Assembly (NCBI RefSeq): GCF_037893185.1
Contig: NZ_CP140772.1
Span: 5,146,001-5,210,000, forward strand
Source: Chitinophaga sp. 180180018-3
Lineage (GTDB): Bacteria; Bacteroidota; Bacteroidia; Chitinophagales; Chitinophagaceae
Length of the DNA: 64,000 bases
Reading direction: 5' to 3'
The notes below the pieces were generated by a model that saw only the letters and a list, made by a program, of their open reading frames with translations, did no database searches and was not told where the DNA came from. Position numbers and translations under genes: made by a program. Below are positions 16,060 through 25,913 of this stretch, piece after piece; positions within the stretch are counted from its first letter, which is position 1; every line of letters starts with the position of its first letter.

Positions 16060-18864
16060 CTACTTCTTCTCCGGCAACGCCACAAACCTGATACAATCCT
16101 TCCCCTCCAAATAACTCTTCGCTGCTGCCTTCATCGTACCAGCCGTAATCAGCGCCAATCGCTTCTCCATATCCGGCAACGGTTTCAACGCCTCTTTCCG
16201 CTCCAGCTTACCCACTATATATTGCAGCCAGAATTCATTGCTCCGTATCTGCAATTCATATTGCTTGCGATACCCCTCCTTGAACTTCTGCAATTCATCG
16301 CCGGTAGCGCCCTGCGCCTGCAACGCTGATATATCCTGCTCTACCAGGCCTACCAGATGATCGACATGCTCAGGCGCACAGCCGAATGAAATATTCACCC
16401 CATAACGCTGATCCGGATCCCTCGACATCCCCCCCTGCACGGATGGCGTGTATACTTCGCCCGCCTTTTCTCTCAGGCTTGTCAGCAGCCGGTATTGCAG
16501 TATCTCCGACAAGGCCTGCAGCTGCAGGTTAGCGGTATCACTGTAAGCACAATCGCCATGATATACCAGCAACACGGTAGCCTTGTTATCTTTCCCCTTC
16601 GCCACCGTTTTTACCAGTTTTCCTTTTGGCACCTGCGTATGTAATATTACGGGGACCTGCGGTTTATTCCGGGCGGGCAGGGCTCCAAGATAGCGTTCCA
16701 GCAAGGGAAGTATGCTATCGGTATTGAAATTACCTACGAATACAAAATTAGCCCCGGAAGCATCGCTGAACTGGTCGCGGTAAATAGTATATGCCTTATC
16801 AAGACTGATACTATCCAACCTTTCCAGCGTAGCCGGGCTCATTCGGTAGTGATAGCCACTTAATACACTCGATACGGTGTCTCTGAATACATTACCAGGA
16901 TCATCATAGCGGTTTTTGATCTGCTCTTTGGATTGTGCAATAGCATTGTCGAATAACACGGTATCCCTGCGTGGAGCGGTGTATCGCAGGTAAACCAGCT
17001 GCAGCGCTGTTTCCAGGTCACGGGTACTGCATTCTCCGTTTACGCCCTGGTTACGGCCGTTTATGTAGGCGCCCACCGCCGCTGATTTTCCATTCAGTAT
17101 CTTCGACAGCTGAACCGGCGAGTAATCTGCCAAACCACTTCCACCTATAATACCAATCGTACTGGATGCCGTGGGATAATCTGCGTTTGCATACTTATTG
17201 ATACCACCCGGTGCGAAAGAAACAAACCGGATCTGATCGTTTTTATAATTGGTGGACTTAAGCCATACCTTCACCCCATTGCTAAGGGTAAGTTGCTGTA
17301 CGTTCAGTGCAGGAACGTTGGAACGGCCCACTACCTTACCTCCGGCCGGAATACTTTTCAGCAGGGTTTCACCTGCAGTAGTTTCTTTATAAGGTTCCAT
17401 AGGTGCAGCCGCTATGTTCCCGAACCAGTTATTAATGGTGGCAGAGTCGGGAAGATGGCTTTTCTCCTTTTCCGGCGCTACCAGGAAAATATCCCGGTTA
17501 ACATCTTTTATATAACGGTTTGCTACTGCTTTCAGGTCGTCTGTTGTGATCCGGGGCAACACTGTTTTTACAAAGTTATATTCCCAATCGAATCCCGGGG
17601 ATGCGGCGCCTTTCAGGAATAACTGCTGGTATTCTGCCACATAATTGCTGGAAGGTACTTTGCTTTGCTCATGCCTGGCGTTTTCCATACCTGTCATGTA
17701 ACTTTGCTTTGCCCGGTCCAGCTCGGCCTGCGTAAACCCAAAACGTTTCACCTGTTCTACTTTCGACCAGGTAATATCAAATGCTTCCTGCAACCTGCCA
17801 GGTTTGGCGCTGACGGAAAAAGTAAATTGTTCCAGTCCTCCCATCATATCTCCTATCCCGGCTTTCGCTCCCAGGAAAGGAGGATTCGGCAATTGACTTA
17901 ACTCGCCTAAACGACGGCCCAGCAACTGATTAAACAAAGCCCTTTTAATCGCCTCCAGATAGTCGGTGGTGGTTACCATTTGTGAACCGGTCTGCTTTAC
18001 CATCATCTCCAGTTCCGTACCGGTGATTTCCGGATCGGTAACGGTCATGAACTGATTTTTTCCGGTAAGCGGTATGGTGTATGTTTGCCTGGGGCGTTCA
18101 TTAGCAGGGTTCTTCAAATCTGCAAACTGTTTCTTAATCTGCTGCTCCACCTGGTTTACATTAATGTCGCCCACAACAATCAGCGCCTGCAGATCCGGAC
18201 GGTACCAATCGTGATGAAAGCGACGGATGGCGGCAGCCGGAAAATGTTTCAGTATACTGTCGATACCAATAGGCTGGCGAACCGCATAGCGCGAGTTGTT
18301 CAACACCAGTGGCAACGTCTGCTGCTGCACACGGGCGGCTACGCCCTCGCGTAAACGTTTTTCCTCCAGTACCACTCCTCTTTCTTTATCTATCTCCTCT
18401 GTTTCCAGCAATGCCTCCTGTGCCCAGTCGCGCATAATATCCAGGCCACGACTTACCATAGCCGGGTTGTCTGTTGGAATAGGCAGCTGGTAAACAGTTT
18501 CGTCGAAAGACGTATAAGCATTCAGGTCAGCACCAAATCTGACACCGGCTTTCTGTAAATAATCTATCAGTTCATTTTTGGGAAAATGGGTGGTGCCATT
18601 AAAATTCATATGCTCCATGAAATGCGCCAGCCCCTGCTGATCATCATCTTCAAGAATAGCTCCTGCTTTATTGACCAGGTAAAACAACACCCGTTTCGCA
18701 GGTTCATTATTTCTCCGGATGTAATAAGTAAATCCGTTAGGTAACCTACCTGTACGGACTGCAGTATCCAATGGAATAGGCTGCCCCTGTTGCTGGGCCT
18801 GTGAAGGGTTGCTGTATACCGACAAGAGCACTAGCCCTGCCGCAACCCAATTACGATAATGCAT
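16060..18864 (-). CDS. M16 family (insulinase/pitrilysin-type) zinc peptidase
   Basis: The 934-residue protein begins with a signal peptide (MHYRNWVAAGLVLLSVYSNP, cleavage near AQ) and so acts in the periplasm or at the outer membrane. It has the inverted zinc motif HFMEH (His81, Glu84, His85) with a downstream Glu in the ERGVVLEEKRLRE helix, and a second, inactive half from about residue 500 (GGKVVGRSNVPALNVQQLTL onward), the two-repeat clam-shell of M16 enzymes, which degrade short unfolded peptides. Length is normal for the fused Bacteroidota form. The ATG at 18864 is preferred; one at 18912 would put 16 residues before the signal peptide. It lies 68 bases after the MutS-like gene and may be on the same transcript. 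Confidence 0.92.
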   Translation of the reverse strand: MHYRNWVAAGLVLLSVYSNPSQAQQQGQPIPLDTAVRTGRLPNGFTYYIRRNNEPAKRVLFYLVNKAGAILEDDDQQGLAHFMEHMNFNGTTHFPKNELIDYLQKAGVRFGADLNAYTSFDETVYQLPIPTDNPAMVSRGLDIMRDWAQEALLETEEIDKERGVVLEEKRLREGVAARVQQQTLPLVLNNSRYAVRQPIGIDSILKHFPAAAIRRFHHDWYRPDLQALIVVGDINVNQVEQQIKKQFADLKNPANERPRQTYTIPLTGKNQFMTVTDPEITGTELEMMVKQTGSQMVTTTDYLEAIKRALFNQLLGRRLGELSQLPNPPFLGAKAGIGDMMGGLEQFTFSVSAKPGRLQEAFDITWSKVEQVKRFGFTQAELDRAKQSYMTGMENARHEQSKVPSSNYVAEYQQLFLKGAASPGFDWEYNFVKTVLPRITTDDLKAVANRYIKDVNRDIFLVAPEKEKSHLPDSATINNWFGNIAAAPMEPYKETTAGETLLKSIPAGGKVVGRSNVPALNVQQLTLSNGVKVWLKSTNYKNDQIRFVSFAPGGINKYANADYPTASSTIGIIGGSGLADYSPVQLSKILNGKSAAVGAYINGRNQGVNGECSTRDLETALQLVYLRYTAPRRDTVLFDNAIAQSKEQIKNRYDDPGNVFRDTVSSVLSGYHYRMSPATLERLDSISLDKAYTIYRDQFSDASGANFVFVGNFNTDSILPLLERYLGALPARNKPQVPVILHTQVPKGKLVKTVAKGKDNKATVLLVYHGDCAYSDTANLQLQALSEILQYRLLTSLREKAGEVYTPSVQGGMSRDPDQRYGVNISFGCAPEHVDHLVGLVEQDISALQAQGATGDELQKFKEGYRKQYELQIRSNEFWLQYIVGKLERKEALKPLPDMEKRLALITAGTMKAAAKSYLEGKDCIRFVALPEKK

Positions 18865-18932
18865 AGTTGGTTTCTTTTTGTTGTAATATCTGTATAACCC
18901 GGAAGGTAACATTTAATATGATAACCGGAAAA

Positions 18933-20240
18933 TCATAACAGGTCTAATATTCCCTCGTTCTCGATAATTATCATCCCCTGCCTGTCGGCCGTAATGCCCT
19001 GCTGCAACCGGTAAGTATACTGCGGCACATTCTCTTTCATGACAGTAGGAAGAAATTCGAAGCGGATCTGATTACCGCTGGATTTCAGCGCATGGCCCGC
19101 TTCAAAAATATGCGTGGAAATAATGAAGAAACAATCTGTAAACCCGGTAAATGCTTCGGTCACCGCCAATGTAGCATCATAGGCATCTTTTACATTGGTG
19201 CCCTTGAAAAGTTCATCAAAAATCACAAACAGCGATTTCCCCGACGCTACCTCTTCTGCTACCTTCTTAACTCTCAGTACCTCTGCATAAAAATGACTAT
19301 AGCCTTTGTTCAGATCATCCGGTACGTTTACGGAAGAATAAATGCCATCCAGTACCGAAAACTGCAGATCGGCCGCTGCCACCGGAAAGCCCATATGCGC
19401 CAGGTACAGCAGGATGCCTGTAGCCTTCATCAGGGTCGATTTCCCCGCCATATTGGCGCCGGTCAGAAACAGTATATTGCTATGGTCACTAAAGGCAAGC
19501 GAATTAGTAACGCCTTTCGGGAGGCCCGGATGCTTCATGTCTTTCACCACCAATACATTTTTCTCCTTCGGCAATGCGGTCGCATAGGAAAATCCTTTTT
19601 CAACTGCCACGCCGGCTACGGCCACGTATAAATCAATTTCATAAATGAGCCCCAGCATTGCTTTGAGCTGTTCCCGGAACAGGCTTTTCAACAGATAGTG
19701 CAGCTTCACCGTTTGCAGCAAAGAGCGACCTGCGGCCTCTTTAAACCGCCTGTCGTGGACAATACGCCTAACCATGCCGCTCCATTTCTCCCAGGGGGCG
19801 TCTTTATCCCGGCCTGTTTGTTCCAGCTGTATCAGTAAGGTCTCGCAGGTATTCAATACGCTCATGCAACTATCGATACCGGTTTGCTCCTGTTGAAAAC
19901 CTTCATCTCTCACCAGCAACGCTGCTACTTTTTTCCTGCTTACTTCCCAGAGTGCAGCGGCGTAGCTTCCGTTGTTTCCTTCATCCAGGCAGGCTTCCAT
20001 TTGCTCCAGCTGCGTACTGTCGAAAGGAAAAATTACCGGGTGATCATTGAAGTAACGAAACACCGCGCTTCTGTTATTGATGCTACCAGCATCCGTTAAC
20101 GGATGCTGAAACATGGCGTCCAGCAGCTTTTCCGCCCCCCGGGTTTTTACCTGGTTAAAAAGACTGAAAACAGAACCAGGATTATATTTACCCAGTAATG
20201 ATAAATCGTCCAGCGTTTGTTTATCGGCAATAAAGCTCAT
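18933..20240 (-). CDS. MutS-like ATPase, second of a tandem pair
   Basis: A 435-residue cytoplasmic protein with the MutS C-terminal ATPase: Walker A GANMAGKST (261-269), Walker B LFVIFDELFKGTN and the STH motif (IISTHIFEAGH). A helical lever region fills residues 1-230, but the mismatch-reading domain I and connector of true MutS (about 850 residues) are absent. It therefore is unlikely to be mismatch repair MutS; roles of such short MutS-related proteins are poorly known. It overlaps the upstream paralogue by an ATGA junction, so the two are translationally coupled and may form a heterodimer. Both start with M-x-x-x-DKQTLxDL. Confidence 0.88.
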   Translation of the reverse strand: MSFIADKQTLDDLSLLGKYNPGSVFSLFNQVKTRGAEKLLDAMFQHPLTDAGSINNRSAVFRYFNDHPVIFPFDSTQLEQMEACLDEGNNGSYAAALWEVSRKKVAALLVRDEGFQQEQTGIDSCMSVLNTCETLLIQLEQTGRDKDAPWEKWSGMVRRIVHDRRFKEAAGRSLLQTVKLHYLLKSLFREQLKAMLGLIYEIDLYVAVAGVAVEKGFSYATALPKEKNVLVVKDMKHPGLPKGVTNSLAFSDHSNILFLTGANMAGKSTLMKATGILLYLAHMGFPVAAADLQFSVLDGIYSSVNVPDDLNKGYSHFYAEVLRVKKVAEEVASGKSLFVIFDELFKGTNVKDAYDATLAVTEAFTGFTDCFFIISTHIFEAGHALKSSGNQIRFEFLPTVMKENVPQYTYRLQQGITADRQGMIIIENEGILDLL

Positions 20241-21586
20241 GTGGTCTTCTTTATAGATTTCTTCCTGGCCAGTATATCCAGGATTCCCTCATTTTTTATA
20301 ATTACCATACCGTGCCTGTCGGCCGTGATGCCCGGCTGCAACCTGTGGGTATAAACCGGCTTATTGCCTTCCATTAACGTAGGCAGATATACGAAATTTA
20401 TGTTTTCACATTTTTCCCGAAGCACTTCACCGGCTTCTATGATATGCGTGGATACCACAAACATGCAGTTCTTCCTGCGTGCAATTGCACTGGTAACGGC
20501 TATAGTTGCCTCATAGGCGTCTTTTACATTAGTGCCGCGAAACAGTTCATCAAATATGACAAACAGGTATTTGTCGCGGCTCAATTCCCTCGCGATATTC
20601 TTAATGCGTAATACTTCTGCATAAAAATGACTAGCCCCCTGGCTCAGGTTATCAGGCAGGTTGATGGTGGTATAGATACCATCCCGCACCGCAAATTCCA
20701 TGCTGGAGGCTGGCACAGGAAATCCCATCTGCCCCAGGTACATCGCGATCCCCAGCGCTTTCATGAAGGTGGATTTACCCGCCATGTTGGCGCCTGTCAG
20801 AAAAATCACGTTACCGGCCGGGGTAATATCCAGGGAATTGACTACGGGAGCGGTAAGCCCGGGATGATAAAAGTCTTTCAATATCACCGTTTGTTGTTCC
20901 CGCTCCAGCGCATGAGGAAAAGTAAATTTCCTGTTTACGGCCACCCGGGCTACTGAAAGATATACATCGGCCTGGTAGATGCTTTGCAGCAATTGCTTAA
21001 TAACGTCTCTCAGCCGGAACCGGAGTAGCTTATCATATTCTGCTACTTTGGCAAAAGGCAGTTTCTGCTTTGCAGACTCCAGCAGCAGCGGCAGTAATTC
21101 CGTCTGGCCTAATAGCTGCTCTATATCATGCAACTCCCGGCCATAGGGAATATCCGCCACCTGTTGCCGCATAGCGGCAATGAAGCCGCGGGTAGCCTGC
21201 ATAATGCTGATAAGCCCCGTTACTCCTTTCTCAATCCCTTTATATACCGTATCAGCGGCGATCAGCTGATTAAATTTTCTACCTAACGTATTTTCCTGCT
21301 CACTCAAACGGGTACGCTCGTCTGTATTTTCCAGGTATTGTTCTGCAGCATCAAACCAGGCCGCTTCGTAAGGAAAATCGGGCTGCTGTTCTGCAAAAGC
21401 CCGGATGGCGGCGCTACGTGTATTGATAGCCGTTACCTCTGCCAGCGGGTTGCGGAACATCTGCTCCAGCAACTCCGCCCCGCCCCTCGTAAAGGTGCGG
21501 TTAAACAGGGCATATATACCGTCGGCGCCACCCTTGCCGAAAATATTCAGATCATTCAGTGTTTGTTTGTCGGTCATCAGGCTCAT
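20237..21586 (-). CDS. MutS-like ATPase, first of a tandem pair
   Basis: A 449-residue paralogue of the next gene with the same layout: helical region 1-245, HPGL motif (241-244), Walker A GANMAGKST (265-273), Walker B YLFVIFDELFRGTN, VSTHIIEAG. The start at 21586 aligns exactly with the paralogue (MSLMTDKQTLNDL versus MSFIADKQTLDDL) and is 2 bases from the stop of the GldFG-like gene; an upstream ATG at 21655 lies inside that gene. MutS domain I is absent. The two copies differ enough to be an old duplication. The operon position directly after an ABC transporter is unusual for MutS relatives. Confidence 0.88.
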   Translation of the reverse strand: MSLMTDKQTLNDLNIFGKGGADGIYALFNRTFTRGGAELLEQMFRNPLAEVTAINTRSAAIRAFAEQQPDFPYEAAWFDAAEQYLENTDERTRLSEQENTLGRKFNQLIAADTVYKGIEKGVTGLISIMQATRGFIAAMRQQVADIPYGRELHDIEQLLGQTELLPLLLESAKQKLPFAKVAEYDKLLRFRLRDVIKQLLQSIYQADVYLSVARVAVNRKFTFPHALEREQQTVILKDFYHPGLTAPVVNSLDITPAGNVIFLTGANMAGKSTFMKALGIAMYLGQMGFPVPASSMEFAVRDGIYTTINLPDNLSQGASHFYAEVLRIKNIARELSRDKYLFVIFDELFRGTNVKDAYEATIAVTSAIARRKNCMFVVSTHIIEAGEVLREKCENINFVYLPTLMEGNKPVYTHRLQPGITADRHGMVIIKNEGILDILARKKSIKKTT

Positions 21587-21588
21587 AC

Positions 21589-23892
21589 CTATTTTCTTTT
21601 TCTCCTGATCAGTAAAATGGTACTTCCTATCAGTAACAATCCGGGTATCACCCATACCAGGCCGTATCGTACTACTTTCAGGCTTTCTTTGGTCAGCGAG
21701 ATGTCGTTATCGGAAGAAAGAGGACGGCTCACATCCACCGGCACCGTACCATACGACAGCCAATGGAACATGCCCGGGATCAGCGAAAAGTTAGCGGCGC
21801 CATAACGTTTGATCGGGGGCGTCATCCCGCCGTTGCTGATACAGTCGGCATCCCCCAGGATCATAATGCGTTGCTCCTTATTGCCCACTTTCCTCGACAG
21901 CGCCAATGCCGTCACAAAGCTATCCACTCTCTCACCGGAAGCAGCATCAACAGTGGCAGAGTCGTTCACAAAATCGATCGTCTGTAATTCGTTCCAGGTT
22001 TTTAAGGAATCTATGGTTTGCATGACCGGAGTAGCTGTAAAGCCTTTATTTTCAGCCATCACCAGTCCTGCTGCTTTTACCATACCCACATACTGATGGC
22101 GTTCCTGCATTATCCTGAATGCTTCTGCCAGGTTCTTCCCCGCTGCCGTAGGTACGCACATCACCACATTGGCAGCAACATCCAGCTTGGGTTGTACCAG
22201 CTGACCAGGTACTGTTTTTACGCCGAACTGCGATATAAACGATTCCATCACCTCAGAACCAGGTTTGAGCGTTACCACCAGGTTACCTCCATTGGCGATG
22301 TAGGCATCCAGTTTTTTCTTTGCAACGGAATCCATGGCGTCTTTCATGTCCGCAATGACGATGATATCAACTTCCTTAGGGATTTGTTTATCGCCCGACA
22401 AGTCCAGTGTTTCCACATCACAGCCCTGATTAGTGAGCGCATAACGGAAAGTTTTCACCGACGAAAAAAGCGTATAGTCCTTAATTCTATCCCCTTCTAT
22501 CTTTCTTTCGTTCTGCCCTTCCAGGAACCCTATCCTCGGCAGTTTCATCACCATGCGCTTGAAAACGGCCGATACTTCCGCTTCTCCGGGGAATTTGAAC
22601 ATATCGTCATAAATCCTCAGAAATGCTTTTTGTCCGTTTTCCCTTTCTACAAGGCGCACGAAAGTATTGCCTTCATCGGTCAGATCGATTTGCTTTTTTA
22701 TCTGCTCCGGCGTCAGGAAAATATTAATGTCGAGGTCGCGGATCTCTGCTTCCTTCTTAGCCTGTTCAGCCAAAGGTTTGTTCTTATAAATAAGATCCAG
22801 TCGCGGATTATTGCTCGGCTTATCATAGTAATAAACGTACTTCAGCTTTGTTTCCGGTTTAAAACGGATATACTGTTTCAGCCGTTTCTTATCTTCATTC
22901 ACCTGCGTAGGAATGCCATTATAATATTCCCTGTCGAGCAGATTTACATACGTGGTAATAGTAAGTCCGCCTGTTAGCTTCGCCATGATCTGCTGACTAT
23001 TCGGCGTAAGTGTATTCCGCTTAGTTTCCGTAGTATCGTAATACGCCATCAGCATGGGCCTGGAAGTAGCATAGCCCAGCATCATGGCTGCCAGCACCAC
23101 CAGCGTGTATTTACTCCATACTACCGCAAAAGAGGCATGCGTGCGACTGGCCTGTAGCTTCTGAATGCTCAGCGTAAGGAACATACACACTACAATTACG
23201 AAGTACAGCACATCTTCACTACAAATCAGGCCCATGATCATTTCATTACATCTGCCCGAAATAGAAAGCCAGTAAGTGATATCACGCACAAAGCCAACGT
23301 CCTGCCATACCCGGTTCATATAGCTAAGCGCTGCCAGCACCACCAATGTGCCCAGCGCAGCTACCACCTGGTAAGAGGTCAGGCTCGACATAAACAGTCC
23401 GATGGCAGAATAGGCGCACATCAGCAGGTAAATAGCCAGCAGACCTGACCATACCGATGGCAAATCAAAATGATCTACCGTAATAATGCCAATCAATACA
23501 TATATCAGCAAGATCCCCGTCAGCAGCAGGCTGTAGGCCATCATAGCGAGGAATTTCCCGCGGATGATCTGGGAAGAGGTTACCGGAGATGAATACAACA
23601 ACTTAATGGAACCACTGCTCAGCTCCCGGCTCATCAAACCCATGGTAAGCAGGGGCATGTACAGGTAGAGATAATTCTGCACCGTTACCAGCAGGCCACG
23701 CTCGCCGGAAAAGATGTTCGCAGTAATGAACATATTACCGAAGCCTGTGTTCTGCGATCTTAGTATCTCCTGGAGATGTTCTGTAAATGCCATTCCTGTC
23801 TGGAAGGCAAATACGATCAGGATCATCCAGGCAATCGGCGAATAAAACAAGGTAAACAGCTCTGCTTTGGCTATCTTATAAATTCGTCTCAT
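21589..23892 (-). CDS. GldF-GldG-like fused ABC transporter permease
   Basis: This 767-residue protein joins an ABC-2 permease with about six membrane segments (residues 1-260; FYSPIAWMILIVFAFQTGMA, LMSRELSSGSIKLLYSSPV) to a GldG-like extracytoplasmic domain at about 290-740 (FLEGQNERKI, VDIIVIADMKDAMDS, GGNLVVTLKPGSE, MILGDADCISNGG), ending in a membrane helix and a basic tail (LLLIGSTILLIRRKRK). In gliding Bacteroidota GldA, GldF and GldG form an ABC transporter needed for, or linked to, motility and type IX secretion; here F and G are fused, as in many related genomes. It works with the ATPase encoded 22 bases upstream. Confidence 0.88.
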   Translation of the reverse strand: MRRIYKIAKAELFTLFYSPIAWMILIVFAFQTGMAFTEHLQEILRSQNTGFGNMFITANIFSGERGLLVTVQNYLYLYMPLLTMGLMSRELSSGSIKLLYSSPVTSSQIIRGKFLAMMAYSLLLTGILLIYVLIGIITVDHFDLPSVWSGLLAIYLLMCAYSAIGLFMSSLTSYQVVAALGTLVVLAALSYMNRVWQDVGFVRDITYWLSISGRCNEMIMGLICSEDVLYFVIVVCMFLTLSIQKLQASRTHASFAVVWSKYTLVVLAAMMLGYATSRPMLMAYYDTTETKRNTLTPNSQQIMAKLTGGLTITTYVNLLDREYYNGIPTQVNEDKKRLKQYIRFKPETKLKYVYYYDKPSNNPRLDLIYKNKPLAEQAKKEAEIRDLDINIFLTPEQIKKQIDLTDEGNTFVRLVERENGQKAFLRIYDDMFKFPGEAEVSAVFKRMVMKLPRIGFLEGQNERKIEGDRIKDYTLFSSVKTFRYALTNQGCDVETLDLSGDKQIPKEVDIIVIADMKDAMDSVAKKKLDAYIANGGNLVVTLKPGSEVMESFISQFGVKTVPGQLVQPKLDVAANVVMCVPTAAGKNLAEAFRIMQERHQYVGMVKAAGLVMAENKGFTATPVMQTIDSLKTWNELQTIDFVNDSATVDAASGERVDSFVTALALSRKVGNKEQRIMILGDADCISNGGMTPPIKRYGAANFSLIPGMFHWLSYGTVPVDVSRPLSSDNDISLTKESLKVVRYGLVWVIPGLLLIGSTILLIRRKRK

Positions 23893-23914
23893 TTAATAAT
23901 CTGTTATCTGGTTT

Positions 23915-24844
23915 TTATTTATTTTTTTTCCTGGATAATCTGGCAAATACGGCATCCAATGAGCTTTTCTCGACGATCAGTTCCATCAGACCCCAGTTGT
24001 TGTGTACACTCACTGCTGCCAGGCGCTGCGCTGTTTTCTTTTCTCCATCGTAGCCTAACCTGAAGCGGGTTGGCGCCAGCTGTTCCACCGACCGGATGCC
24101 TTCTACCTGCAGCAAGGCTTCATTCACCGGCGGCATATCCAGCGTTACCAACAGCGTATCCGGTTCTATGTAGTTATCAAACATTTCAAGCGAACCGGAA
24201 AATACCATCTGTCCTTCTTCTATCATCTTGATCTCGCGGCAGGTTGCCTGCACTTCTGTGAGGATATGCGTGGAAAGCAGCACGGCGCAGTTGGTGGCAA
24301 TTTGTTTGATCAGGTTACGTACCTCTACGATCTGGTTAGGATCCAGTCCGTTGGTTGGTTCATCCAGTACCACAAACTTCGGCGTGTGTACAATAGCCTG
24401 GGCAATGCCTACACGTTGTTGATAGCCGCCCGACAGGTTACGCAGCAACCGTTCCCTAAAATGTGCTACCCCACAGCGTTCCATGGCTTCATTCACCGCT
24501 TTTTTCACCTGCGTTTTCTCCACCATTCTCAGATCTGCACAATAGGTCAGGTATTCTTCTACGGTAAAATCCTGGTGCAGCGGAAGTTTCTGCGGCATAA
24601 ACCCAATGTTTCGCTTGGCTGCTACGGGGTTTTCTTTCAGGTTAACACCGTTGATGTATACATCTCCCTTCGACTGCTTCAGCACCCCACAGATGATGTT
24701 CATGGTGGTGGATTTGCCGGCCCCGTTAGATCCCAGCAGGCCTACCACACCCTGACTGCTGATCTCAAAATTTATATCTCTGACCGCCCACTGCGATGCA
24801 TAACGGTGAGACAAGTTTTCAACTTTTACGATGGTATTTTCCAT
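23915..24844 (-). CDS. ABC transporter ATP-binding protein, GldA-like
   Basis: A 309-residue ATPase with Walker A GLLGSNGAGKST (35-46), Q-loop FMPQKLPLH, signature LSGGYQQRVG (137-146), Walker B FVVLDEPTNGLDP and H-loop LSTHIL. The C-terminal 80 residues form the extra domain of ABC-2-type exporters (VTLDMPPVNEALLQVEGI). It is the first gene of an operon with the fused GldFG-like permease and the MutS-like pair, and should energise that permease. The assignment as GldA rather than another ABC-2 ATPase rests on the neighbour. Confidence 0.88.
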   Translation of the reverse strand: MENTIVKVENLSHRYASQWAVRDINFEISSQGVVGLLGSNGAGKSTTMNIICGVLKQSKGDVYINGVNLKENPVAAKRNIGFMPQKLPLHQDFTVEEYLTYCADLRMVEKTQVKKAVNEAMERCGVAHFRERLLRNLSGGYQQRVGIAQAIVHTPKFVVLDEPTNGLDPNQIVEVRNLIKQIATNCAVLLSTHILTEVQATCREIKMIEEGQMVFSGSLEMFDNYIEPDTLLVTLDMPPVNEALLQVEGIRSVEQLAPTRFRLGYDGEKKTAQRLAAVSVHNNWGLMELIVEKSSLDAVFARLSRKKNK

Positions 24845-24955
24845 TCATTACGGATTGTTTAATCAATAAAACAGCAGGCGTAGGTTGTTACCTACACTAT
24901 TAATGAGTTTGTGTATGAAGATGATTACATGCTATGCGCTTTTCCGTCGCCCCGG

Positions 24956-25885
24956 TCAATAAGTAGCATTCGCTATTGCGCGCACATCTATCTGATATTT
25001 TGTTTTAAAATAGTTTACAAGGATGTCGAACTTCTGCTTAATCAGCGGATACGACAGGTACGGCTGCAGCTGTGCATCTGTACGGGTAGTGATATGAAAT
25101 ATAAACGAGTTAATATCGTATGTATTCGCCATACTCCAGGCGTACGTTCCGTTATACCACTCAAATGGTGCGCCGCTGACGGTGTTATAGGAAGACGGCA
25201 GGAATCCCCTGTTCCGGTATGCCTCCACGTTGGCCGGGTTCGCCGCATTCAGCGGTAATGCAGGAGCTGTCGCGTAATTGCTGACTTTATAAAAATCAGC
25301 GGGTATGTCAATAATCTGATTCTGCAGATAATAATTCCAGATAACCCCGGTCAGTATATTCTTCTTATTCAGTTTCTGGGCAGGCGTCATGGTACGTAAG
25401 GAACTATTCATCCCTGCAAATGTGATCGCCTTTCCCACCACTTTGTAGTCGAAATAGAGGTATTCCATTCCGGGCGGATATCCGGCGCCGCGGTATTCTT
25501 TGATGGTATCGGCCATCAGCACACGGTAAGGGATACCTTGTTTTTTCTTGAAATCATCCGGCAGGAATTTCAGCCATACATCATCCAGGAAATTGAGCAT
25601 ATCGAGCGTGTACAAAGGGTTTCCGAGTACTACGGTATCGATTTTGGAAGCACCGCCTCCGGCGGATTGTACCCACTCAAAATCTTTCTGCGTATATACG
25701 TACAGGAAATAGGATCCATATTTATCATACAGCTGCTGAATTTTATCGTTGGCCGCCTGCGGAGCATTTCCCTGCGGTAACGTATAATCGTTTTTAACAG
25801 GCACCGGCGGACCGATTTTCACATCTTTCTTACAGGCCAGCAGCGCTATACTAACCACGCAACTGATAAAAAATATCTGCTTCAT
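24956..25885 (-). CDS. SusD-associated metallopeptidase-like lipoprotein lacking the zinc motif
   Basis: A 309-residue lipoprotein (lipobox LLAC, Cys18) directly downstream of susD. Its layout (YVYTQKDFEWV, FLDDVWLKFLPDDF, PYRVLMAD, YLYFDYKVVGKAITFAGMN, NRGFLPSSYN, FKTKYQID) matches the putative zinc-binding metallopeptidase lipoproteins (PF15890) often encoded with SusCD pairs. Family members carry an HExxH motif where this protein has ILTGVIWNYYLQNQ (about 177-190), and the second Glu-containing helix reads SFIFHITTRTD. The catalytic His and Glu residues are thus gone and I expect no peptidase activity; it may act as a surface-binding lipoprotein. The family call is by pattern. Confidence 0.75.
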   Translation of the reverse strand: MKQIFFISCVVSIALLACKKDVKIGPPVPVKNDYTLPQGNAPQAANDKIQQLYDKYGSYFLYVYTQKDFEWVQSAGGGASKIDTVVLGNPLYTLDMLNFLDDVWLKFLPDDFKKKQGIPYRVLMADTIKEYRGAGYPPGMEYLYFDYKVVGKAITFAGMNSSLRTMTPAQKLNKKNILTGVIWNYYLQNQIIDIPADFYKVSNYATAPALPLNAANPANVEAYRNRGFLPSSYNTVSGAPFEWYNGTYAWSMANTYDINSFIFHITTRTDAQLQPYLSYPLIKQKFDILVNYFKTKYQIDVRAIANATY

Positions 25886-25913
25886 ATTATGATGATATTG
25901 CTTGTTAAATATT

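Noticed and set aside
18933..21586. Mismatch repair mutS genes
   Set aside because: Both proteins are about half the length of MutS and lack the mismatch-recognition and connector domains, so a mutS symbol would mislead.
22018..22977. A 319-codon plus-strand open frame
   Set aside because: It lies opposite the GldFG-like gene, whose product has clear domains; the plus-strand translation has no signal, motif or neighbour support.
24880..24895. Terminator between the ABC transporter genes and the SusD-associated gene
   Set aside because: GTAGGT/ACCTAC is a 6-pair stem and both flanking genes read the same way; the evidence is too weak to list.
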